This document shows positions 1 through 4,771 of a stretch of 10,393 nucleotides of DNA, piece after piece. The DNA is taken from contig JAUJMB010000051.1 of assembly GCA_030447045.1 (NCBI GenBank), positions 1 through 10,393 of the forward strand, in the 5' to 3' direction. Origin of the DNA: Rubrobacteraceae bacterium (GTDB lineage Bacteria; Actinomycetota; Rubrobacteria; Rubrobacterales; Rubrobacteraceae). The notes below the pieces were generated by a model. It saw only the letters and a list, made by a program, of their open reading frames with translations, did no database searches and had not been told where the DNA came from. A program made the translations under genes and the position numbers. Position 1 is the first letter of the stretch; every line of letters begins with the position of its first letter.

Positions 1-55
1 CGGACCGGCCTCCCACCGACGGGGCGCGGGCCTGAGAACCGCGCGTTCGGCGCCC

Positions 56-1321
56 GTGGACCGGGGCGCGCGCCTGGTGGTCGTCGGCGCCGGTTTCGCC
101 GGCGCCTCCCTCCTGCGCCACCTCCCGCCTCCCTTGCGAACGCCGGGCGAGACCCTGCTCATAGACCGCCGCGAGGACTGGACGTTCGTCCCGCTCGCCC
201 ACGAGGTCGCGGTCGGCCGCGTCCACCCCGAGAGCGTCCGCTCCCCCATCGCCCCCCTCTGCCGGAACGCCTGCGCCTTCCTGAAGGCCGACGTTGCGGG
301 CGTGGACCTCGAAGAGAGGGTCCTGCACACTTCGGAGGGCACCGTCGGCTACGAGTACCTCGTCCTCAACCCGGGGAGCGTCGCCTCGCGCCCGCCGGCG
401 TCCCTGCGCGAGCACGTGCAGACGTTCTGGAGCATCGAGGAGGCGCTCGCCCTGCGCGAAGCCCTCGCCCGCGCCTGGTCCCTGGCGACGAGCCCCCGCC
501 CGAGCCCCCCCGGCCTGCTCACCGTCGCCATCGTCGGCGGCGGCGCCACGGGGGTGGAGCTCGCCGGCGAGGTCGCCTCCCTCTTCGACTACCTCAGGAA
601 GCGCTCGCACCGGCGCCCCGCGGAGGAGCCGCGGGTCGTCCTTTACGAGGCCGGGGACCGCCTGATGGGCTGGCTGGACCCGACCTTCGACAAGGTCGCG
701 CGCCAGACCCTGGCCAAACTCGGCGTCGAGCTGCGCCTGAACGCGCCGGTGGAAAGCGCCGACGAGTCGGGCGTCCGCTCCGGGGAGGATTTCCTGCCCG
801 CGGCCACGCGCGTCTGGGCCGCCGGCGTCGAGGCCTCGCCGCTGGCCCGGGGGCTTCCGGGAGAGCACGACCCTTCCGGACGGGTGGCCGTAGACGGGCA
901 CCTCACCCTGCCGGGCCACCCCGAGGTCTACGTGCTCGGGGACGCGGCCCTCTACAGCGACCCGAAGCTCGGCCCCCTGACGCCCACCGCCTCCGTCGCC
1001 GTGCAGCAGGGCCCGTGGGTAGCCCGCGACCTCAAGCGGCGGCTGCGGGGCGCCGGCAGCCGCCGGGGCCGCCCGCCGTTCCGCTTTTTCGACCGGGGCT
1101 ACGTCGTGAGCCTCGGCCCCGAGAGCGCCGTCGCCGACGCCGTCGGGCTCAAGCTGCGCGGCCCCGCCGCCCAGGCCCTCTACCGTAGCGTCTTCCTCTA
1201 CTACATGAAGAGCCGGCGCGACAGGCTCCTCACGGGCGCCGACTGGGCCATGGAACGCACGCTCGGGCGCCTGGGATTCGGAAGCGACCAGCGCGATCAG
1301 CGGTCGGCACCCGGCGATTAG
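56..1321 (+). CDS. Type II NADH dehydrogenase-like FAD-dependent oxidoreductase
   Basis: A 421-residue pyridine-nucleotide-disulfide family flavoprotein, closest in style to NDH-2, which passes electrons from NADH to quinone at the inner face of the membrane without pumping protons. Seen: an N-terminal FAD-binding Rossmann motif (VVVGAGFAG, residues 8-16), a second dinucleotide motif for NAD(P)H (VAIVGGGATGVELAGE, about 157-172), and the late FAD contact VYVLGDAAL followed by a TPTASVAVQQG segment that matches the quinone-side region of NDH-2. The C-terminal roughly 80 residues have the amphipathic arginine-rich look of the NDH-2 membrane anchor. Length fits the family (400-450). The GTG start puts the Rossmann strand seven residues in, as usual, but the frame is open to the window edge, so a start further upstream is possible; no clear ribosome site is visible. 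Substrate (NADH or NADPH, quinone or other acceptor) cannot be told from sequence. Confidence 0.85.
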   Translation: MDRGARLVVVGAGFAGASLLRHLPPPLRTPGETLLIDRREDWTFVPLAHEVAVGRVHPESVRSPIAPLCRNACAFLKADVAGVDLEERVLHTSEGTVGYEYLVLNPGSVASRPPASLREHVQTFWSIEEALALREALARAWSLATSPRPSPPGLLTVAIVGGGATGVELAGEVASLFDYLRKRSHRRPAEEPRVVLYEAGDRLMGWLDPTFDKVARQTLAKLGVELRLNAPVESADESGVRSGEDFLPAATRVWAAGVEASPLARGLPGEHDPSGRVAVDGHLTLPGHPEVYVLGDAALYSDPKLGPLTPTASVAVQQGPWVARDLKRRLRGAGSRRGRPPFRFFDRGYVVSLGPESAVADAVGLKLRGPAAQALYRSVFLYYMKSRRDRLLTGADWAMERTLGRLGFGSDQRDQRSAPGD

Positions 1322-1340
1322 CGGGAGGGCGAGGGCATAA

Positions 1341-1375
1341 TCGGAGGCCTCAGGCTCGAGGTCTAAGGTTCGTCG
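1341..1375 (-). repeat. Heptad array A (CCTGAAR family) between convergent genes
   Basis: Five 7-bp units in exact phase between the NDH-2-like stop and the ferredoxin stop. On the plus strand four successive units end in AGG (for example CCTCAGG at 1348 and CTCGAGG at 1355). The reverse of CCTCAGG is CCTGAGG, identical to a unit of array B. The units are degenerate and the outermost one is poor. Confidence 0.6.
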
Positions 1376-1379
1376 TGGG

Positions 1380-1655
1380 TCAGGGGCTGAGGTTCGCGGT
1401 GGCGAGGTGCCTCTCGACTATCCCGGGGACGTCCTTGCGGGCGACGCGGGTGTACCAGACGTCGTCGGGGAAGACGAAGACCACGGGCCCCTCCTCGTGG
1501 CGGCGGGTGCAGGCGTTCCGCAGCACGACGGACGAAGATAGGCCGCGCCGCTCCACCTCGTCCCTGAAAGCCTCCAGAAGCTCACCCCCGCCCTTCGCGC
1601 CGCAGCGGCCCTCCCCCGGGGTTGCGCAGACAAAGATCTGGCGAAAAGTGCCCAT
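1380..1655 (-). CDS. Small thioredoxin-like [2Fe-2S] ferredoxin with a Cys-to-His ligand change
   Basis: A 91-residue protein of the thioredoxin-fold [2Fe-2S] ferredoxin family (the fold of Aquifex Fd4 and the NuoE C-terminal domain), probably a cytoplasmic electron carrier or redox sensor; partner unknown. Seen: Cys10 in IFVCATPG, Cys18 in GRCGAKGG, Cys49 in NACTRR, the conserved EEGPVVFVFPDDVWY strand (54-68) and a final DVPGIVERHL helix. Family members normally carry a fourth cysteine four residues after the third; here that position is His53 (codon CAC, two base changes from a Cys codon). Either the cluster is ligated by three Cys and one His, or it is lost. It follows the malic enzyme on the same strand, 181 bases away, beyond a large inverted repeat. 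No Shine-Dalgarno sequence precedes the ATG; a -10 box ends 6 nt before it, so the message may be leaderless. Confidence 0.8.
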   Translation of the reverse strand: MGTFRQIFVCATPGEGRCGAKGGGELLEAFRDEVERRGLSSSVVLRNACTRRHEEGPVVFVFPDDVWYTRVARKDVPGIVERHLATANLSP

Positions 1656-1661
1656 AAACGG

Positions 1662-1667
1662 ATTCTA
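1662..1667 (-). promoter_or_regulatory. -10 box TAGAAT for the ferredoxin gene, probably leaderless
   Basis: TAGAAT on the minus strand is a good TANNNT -10 element. Six bases (CCGTTT) separate it from the ATG, so the expected transcription start falls on or beside the A of the start codon. No Shine-Dalgarno sequence lies between. No convincing -35 is seen. Confidence 0.55.
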
Positions 1668-1691
1668 AGCCGGCCGCGACAGAAGTCCAAC

Positions 1692-1726
1692 ACACAGGTT
1701 TCAGGCACCGGGCTTCAGGCCTCAGG
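1692..1726 (-). repeat. Heptad array B (CCTGAAR family)
   Basis: Five 7-bp units in exact phase; on the plus strand they include TTTCAGG at 1699 and CTTCAGG at 1713. The middle unit CACCGGG (1706) reads CCCGGTG in reverse, which also occurs in array F. Orientation is opposite to array C, 71 bp away, and the two partly pair (CGGGCTTCAGG with CCTGAAGCCCG). Confidence 0.75.
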
Positions 1727-1822
1727 GGGCCCCCAGGCCCGACGAGAGACCGTCTGATCGGTCATATCGTCGGGGCCTATGTGGGGGCCACTCTCGACCT
1801 GACGGCTGACACCTGAAGCCCG
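1709..1822. repeat. 114-nt nested imperfect inverted repeat between malic enzyme and ferredoxin
   Basis: Five nested pairing blocks are visible: 1709-1719 with 1812-1822 (11 bp, perfect); 1722-1726 with 1798-1802 (5 bp); 1728-1734 with 1783-1789 (7 bp, perfect); 1736-1745 with 1767-1777 (10 bp with one bulged G); and the apical GACCG 1748-1752 with CGGTC 1759-1763 around a 6-nt loop. Together about 38 pairs in one long hairpin. The outer arms are heptad arrays B and C. It lies just after the malic enzyme stop and upstream of the ferredoxin promoter. It could be a transcription barrier, a structured RNA, or a small palindromic mobile element; the sequence alone does not decide. Confidence 0.75.
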
Positions 1823-1825
1823 CCG
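1798..1825 (+). repeat. Heptad array C (CCTGAAR family)
   Basis: Four 7-bp units in phase, in the CCTGAAR orientation on the plus strand, including CCTGACG at 1798 and CCTGAAG at 1812. Forms the right arm of the inverted-repeat element. Confidence 0.65.
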
Positions 1826-1837
1826 CGGGCCCGCGGC
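1822..1837. terminator. 16-bp perfect palindrome at the malic enzyme stop
   Basis: GCCGCGGGCCCGCGGC is a perfect 16-bp palindrome whose last base is the final base of the malic enzyme TAG. It can form a very stable G+C hairpin in the transcript directly after translation ends. There is no T-tract, so if it terminates it would be of the tract-less type proposed for high-G+C bacteria. It abuts the larger inverted repeat. Confidence 0.45.
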
Positions 1838-3282
1838 TAGAACGTCGTCGCTGAGAGGCCGGTCTCGGTCCGCTCGTAGATGCGGCGGGCCATGCCGGTC
1901 TCTTTGGCCTTCTCGGAGACGGCTTCGGCGACGGCGGGGGCGACGCGTTCGTCGAAGACCGAGGGGATTATGTAGTCCTCCGAGAGGTCTTCCTCGGGGA
2001 TGACGTCGGCCATGGCGTTGGCGGCGGCGAGCTTCATGCCCTCGTCTATCTCGTGGGCGCGGACGTCGAGGGCGCCGCGGAAGATGCCGGGGAAGCAGAG
2101 GACGTTGTTGATCTGGTTCGGGTAGTCGCTGCGGCCGGTGGCGATGATCCTGGCGTGCCCCATCGCGACCTCGGGGCGTATCTCGGGGTCGGGGTTGGCC
2201 ATGGCGAAGACGATGGGGTCCTCGTTCATGGTCTTGAGGTCGTCGACGGTCAGCACGTCGGGTGCTGAGAGGCCCAAGAACAGGTCGGCGCCGCGGACGG
2301 CCTCGGCGAGGTCGCCGGTGCGTCCTTCCGGGTTGGTGTGCTCGGCGAACCAGCGCTTGGCGGGGTTCAGGTCCTCGCGGCCCTCGTGGACGATGCCCTT
2401 GGAGTCGCAGCCGACGACGTTGGTGGCGCCGGCGGCCATGATGATCTTGGCGCACGCCACGCCGGAGGCGCCGACACCGTTGACGACCACGCGCAGCTCC
2501 TCGAAGGTCTTGCCGACGATCTTCAGGGAGTTGATAAGCGCCGCCAGGACCACGACCGCCGTGCCGTGCTGGTCGTCGTGGAAGACCGGGATGTCCAGGT
2601 CCTTCTTCAGGCGCTCCTCGATCTCGAAGCATCTGGGGGCGGAGATGTCCTCCAGGTTGATCCCGCCGAAGCCGGGCGCCAGGTTCTTGACGGCCTGGAT
2701 TATCTCCTCGGTGTCCTTGGTGTCCAGGCAGATCGGGAACGCGTCCACGTTGGCGAACTGCTTGAAGAGCGCGGCCTTGCCCTCCATGACGGGCATCGCG
2801 GCCCTGGGCCCTATGTCCCCGAGACCGAGCACCGCGGTCCCGTCCGAGACCACGGCCACGGTGTTGCGCTTGATGGTCAGGTTGAAGGCGCGTTCGGGGT
2901 CCTCGTGGATGGCGCGGCAGACGCGCGCGACCCCCGGCGTGTAGACCATCGAGAGGTCGTCGCGGGTGCGGATCTGGAGCTTCGAGCGGACCTCGATCTT
3001 GCCCCCTATGTGCATCAGGAAGGTCCTGTCGGAGACGTTGACGACCTGGACCTCTGGCAGCCCCTCGACGGCCTCCACAACCCTCTGGCCGTGCTCGGAG
3101 TCGCGGGCGTTCACGGTTATGTCGCGGACGGTCCTGTCCTGGCGCATCCTGACGATGTCCACCGCCCCGACCAGACCGTCGGCCTCCCCGATGGTCGTCA
3201 GGATCTTGCCGAGAGACCCCGCCCGGTGCGGAAACTCGACCCGCAGCGTGAAGCTGTAGCTCGCGCTGGGTATGTTTTCCAT
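1837..3282 (-). CDS. NAD-dependent malic enzyme with N-terminal ACT domain
   Basis: A 481-residue malic enzyme, oxidatively decarboxylating L-malate to pyruvate and CO2 with reduction of NAD(P); cytoplasmic, linking the TCA cycle to pyruvate. Seen: an N-terminal ACT-like regulatory domain (about 8-85, SFTLRVEFPHRAGSL at the first strand), then the catalytic part with VYTPGVARVC (Tyr114), DGTAVLGLGDIGP (148-159), EGKAALF (Lys169), the metal site INLEDISAPRCFE (Glu211, Asp212) and FHDDQHGTA (Asp236/237), and the Rossmann motif VVNGVGASGV (267-275). The acidic residue in GCDSKG (Asp293) favours NAD over NADP. The start is the ATG preceded by GGAGGAGG about 8 nt upstream; the open frame extends further but that extension looks non-coding. 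The ACT domain suggests allosteric control by a small ligand, not identifiable here. Confidence 0.95.
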   Translation of the reverse strand: MENIPSASYSFTLRVEFPHRAGSLGKILTTIGEADGLVGAVDIVRMRQDRTVRDITVNARDSEHGQRVVEAVEGLPEVQVVNVSDRTFLMHIGGKIEVRSKLQIRTRDDLSMVYTPGVARVCRAIHEDPERAFNLTIKRNTVAVVSDGTAVLGLGDIGPRAAMPVMEGKAALFKQFANVDAFPICLDTKDTEEIIQAVKNLAPGFGGINLEDISAPRCFEIEERLKKDLDIPVFHDDQHGTAVVVLAALINSLKIVGKTFEELRVVVNGVGASGVACAKIIMAAGATNVVGCDSKGIVHEGREDLNPAKRWFAEHTNPEGRTGDLAEAVRGADLFLGLSAPDVLTVDDLKTMNEDPIVFAMANPDPEIRPEVAMGHARIIATGRSDYPNQINNVLCFPGIFRGALDVRAHEIDEGMKLAAANAMADVIPEEDLSEDYIIPSVFDERVAPAVAEAVSEKAKETGMARRIYERTETGLSATTF

Positions 3283-3334
3283 AGGATTTTCCTCCTCCTC
3301 GTGAGCCCGCCCCACGCGGCACTCCCTGCGCGAG

Positions 3335-3340
3335 ATTGTA
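3335..3340 (-). promoter_or_regulatory. Possible -10 box TACAAT for the malic enzyme gene
   Basis: TACAAT on the minus strand, about 52 nt upstream of the ATG, would give a leader of roughly 45 nt carrying the strong GGAGG site. No recognisable -35 is present at 17 bp. The remaining sequence between the malic enzyme and the pseudogene (3283-3414) shows nothing else. Confidence 0.4.
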
Positions 3341-3414
3341 TTGCACCATCGCCCATCCGCGCCAGAGCAGCGATCAGACACCCCAACGCGCCATCCGCGG
3401 CCCGGCACGCCCCC

Positions 3415-3790
3415 TCACCGGCCGGGAAACACCACCGGCCGAAGGTGCTCCGGGAGGCGCCTGTACTGCCGTTCGCGCTCCCCGGCGGCGACGGGGCGGC
3501 CCGCCGGCTCGTGCCACGGCGGGGGCCACGGCCCTGGCGGCGTGGCCGGCCCCGCGGGCGGCGGCGCGCCAGCCGGATCCGCCTCGCGGGCGGCGGCGTG
3601 GGCGGCTATCGCCGCGGCCCGCGCCTCTCCCACCCTTATCTCCCCGCGCGCCCAGGCCATCCCGCCCTCGACGGCCCCCGCTGGGGCGGTCGTCTTCCGG
3701 GCGCTCCTCCTCAAAGCACGGGAGCACACGCCCGGCGCAGTCGGCGGCCCAGAGCGCCAACGACCTGTGGTCCGGTTCGTCGAGCTTCAT
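3415..3790 (-). pseudogene. Frameshifted Imm-5-like putative immunity protein gene
   Basis: The pieces of one protein lie in two alternating minus-strand frames. The frame of the ATG at 3790 gives LALWAADCAGRVLPCFEEE and RPEDDRP (first 36 residues). The next frame gives VEGGMAWARGEIRVGEARAA and AHAAARE. The first frame then resumes with RAAARGAGHAARAV. The second frame ends with ERERQYRRLPEHLRPVV. This order matches my recollection of proteins annotated 'putative immunity protein' (Imm-5-like), which read straight through these blocks. At least three frame changes are needed, the first at a run of five G. The block before the C-terminus also looks shortened. It is a decayed gene, or a region of clustered sequencing errors; the several shifts and the shortening favour decay. 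A purine-rich GGAGGTGGGGAG precedes the ATG. Confidence 0.6.
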
Positions 3791-3820
3791 CTCTCCCCAC
3801 CTCCCTGCCGAGATCGGGAG

Positions 3821-3861
3821 CCTGTCACCGAGGACCTTCGCATGCGGCCTGAAAACTTGCC
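3821..3861 (+). repeat. Weak heptad-like stretch between the unknown gene and the pseudogene
   Basis: CCTGTCA at 3821, then two further 7-bp steps beginning CC, and CCTGAAA at 3848. Only one unit matches the consensus well and the phase slips by one base, so this may be a decayed member or chance. Confidence 0.25.
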
Positions 3862-3876
3862 CCCGGGAGAAGCGGA

Positions 3877-4326
3877 CTAGATCGGCAGGTAGTCCGGCGA
3901 GTCGGGGAGGTCCGTGCCGGGGAGGGCGTCGTGGCGGGCCATAAACCAGCGGCCCCGCTCCGTCCGGGGGCCGGCCTCCTCCGCGGCCTGCGAGAGCCCG
4001 GCCCTGATCTCGTGCAGGAGCGGGGGACGCTCGCCGTAGGAGACCATCTCAAGCTCGGCGGCGAAGGCCGCATCCACGAAGGCGCCCCACAGGCGTGCCC
4101 TCTCCCCCTCGGCCGGCGGCGGGGCGGCATAGGCGCGCTTTATGTCTTCCGGAAGGGAGACCGGGGCGAGGGTCTCCGCCCGCTCCTCGTCGGTGGCGAG
4201 CCCAGCCTCCGCGTAACGCCTGGCCGCGAAGAGCAGCAGACGCGACGGGACCGTGCGCTTGTTCCAGGAGGCGGAGACCGCCCCCCAGTCTATAAAAGAT
4301 CCCCCATAAAGCCTCTCCAGGTCCAT
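3877..4326 (-). CDS. Hypothetical protein, 149 residues
   Basis: Not recognised. The product is predicted soluble and largely helical, with no signal peptide or membrane segment and no cysteine. It starts MDLERLYGGSFIDWG, has a basic stretch around 23-38 (KRTVPSRLLLFAARR), an alanine-rich helix at 80-92 and a proline- and aspartate-rich tail (LPDSPDYLPI). No metal or nucleotide motif is visible. The ATG at 4326 was chosen over starts up to 4479 because a -10 box sits 8 nt before it and the upstream translation is low-complexity and cuts through a palindrome. No Shine-Dalgarno sequence precedes it. Codon third positions are G/C-rich like the neighbours, which supports coding. It stands alone between the PBP-acidic protein pair and the pseudogene. 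Confidence 0.65.
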   Translation of the reverse strand: MDLERLYGGSFIDWGAVSASWNKRTVPSRLLLFAARRYAEAGLATDEERAETLAPVSLPEDIKRAYAAPPPAEGERARLWGAFVDAAFAAELEMVSYGERPPLLHEIRAGLSQAAEEAGPRTERGRWFMARHDALPGTDLPDSPDYLPI

Positions 4327-4334
4327 AGAAGGCC

Positions 4335-4340
4335 ATTGTA
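4335..4340 (-). promoter_or_regulatory. -10 box TACAAT for the 149-residue hypothetical gene
   Basis: TACAAT on the minus strand, separated from the ATG by 8 nt (GGCCTTCT). The expected start of transcription is at or within two bases of the start codon, so the mRNA would be leaderless or nearly so. No -35 is evident. Identical in sequence to the candidate malic enzyme -10. Confidence 0.55.
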
Positions 4341-4355
4341 ATGCACGCGGCCGCG

Positions 4356-4397
4356 GCGCCCCCGACCGACAAACCGCGGTTTGCGAGGGGTCGGCGC
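4356..4397. promoter_or_regulatory. Palindrome-centred hairpin upstream of the hypothetical gene promoter
   Basis: CAAACCGCGGTTTG (4370-4383) is a perfect 14-bp palindrome. It is flanked by CCGACC (4362-4367) and GGTCGG (4389-4394), which pair outside it, and by GCG/CGC further out. Its centre is about 50 bp upstream of the inferred transcription start of the 149-residue gene, a usual place for an activator site. It is also downstream of the 81-residue gene and could serve as a tract-less terminator there. Confidence 0.45.
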
Positions 4398-4412
4398 ACC
4401 CGGCGGGAAGGC

Positions 4413-4442
4413 TTTTGGGCTCTGAGGCGTGAGGCATCGTGG
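4413..4442 (-). repeat. Weak heptad-like array facing array F
   Basis: Plus-strand units TTTTGGG at 4413, an 8-base CTCTGAGG at 4420 and CGTGAGG at 4428 resemble the YTTCAGG orientation but are poorly conserved. It is inverted relative to array F, 25 bp away. Confidence 0.3.
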
Positions 4443-4466
4443 CAGGAGAACCACACCCCACCGAGC

Positions 4467-4502
4467 CCCGGTGCCCCAAACCTCAAGACCTAGAGCCTAC
4501 GT
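4467..4502 (+). repeat. Heptad array F (CCTGAAR family)
   Basis: Five units, with one extra A at 4488. They include CCCGGTG at 4467 (shared with array B) and CCTCAAG at 4481. The last unit covers the TAG stop of the 81-residue gene. Confidence 0.5.
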
Positions 4503-4742
4503 CGGGCTGGCCGCCTCGGTCTCCTCGCCGGGACCGTCCGCCTCGAGGGCACCGAGCGCTTCGGCGACGAGCACGGGGTCCGGCTCCTGGTCCAGGTACC
4601 CGCCCTCCGCGAGCCCGGCCGCCACCTGCTCGGCCGGCTGCTCCTTCAGGGTCGGGTCGTCGCCCAGGGCCTGCTTCAGCGCTTCGAGTACCGCGTCGGG
4701 GTCTGGGCCCTCTGGCCCTATCTGAATGTTGCCGCTCGTCAT
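4497..4742 (-). CDS. Small acidic protein, 81 residues, downstream of the PBP gene
   Basis: Not recognised. The sequence (start MTSGNIQIGPEGPDPDAVLE) is strongly acidic, rich in Glu, Asp, Ala, Pro and Gly, and has only two lysines and no Cys, Trp, His or Arg. Two short amphipathic helices are likely (about 16-26 and 54-68), with a disordered tail ending EETEAASPT. No signal peptide or membrane segment, so it should stay in the cytoplasm. The ATG is chosen because GAGAGGAGAGG lies just upstream; the open frame continues back into the PBP gene but there it is only the wrong frame of that gene. It begins 29 bases after the PBP stop on the same strand, so the two are probably co-transcribed; whether it acts with the PBP is inference only. 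Confidence 0.65.
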   Translation of the reverse strand: MTSGNIQIGPEGPDPDAVLEALKQALGDDPTLKEQPAEQVAAGLAEGGYLDQEPDPVLVAEALGALEADGPGEETEAASPT

Positions 4743-4771
4743 GCCTCTCCTCTCGGTTGGGTGGGGGCCGG

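Noticed and set aside
1341..1375. Heptad arrays as a CRISPR
   Set aside because: Units are 7 bp in direct contact, with no spacers of 25-40 bp, and no cas gene is present.
1748..1763. GACCG-TCTGAT-CGGTC as a stand-alone intrinsic terminator
   Set aside because: The stem is only 5 bp with no T-tract on either strand, and it is better explained as the tip of the larger inverted repeat.
1715..3349. A 544-codon minus-strand open frame over the malic enzyme
   Set aside because: It is another frame of the malic enzyme gene, rich in Arg, Gly and Pro, while the true frame shows all malic enzyme motifs.
2338..3852. A 504-codon plus-strand open frame antisense to the malic enzyme and pseudogene
   Set aside because: It has no recognisable domain, its composition follows the reverse complement of the malic enzyme codons, and it crosses several unrelated features.
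4327..4479. N-terminal extension of the 149-residue hypothetical protein to 200 residues
   Set aside because: The extension would translate the -10 box, the 14-bp palindrome and repeat DNA, and it has no protein-like character.
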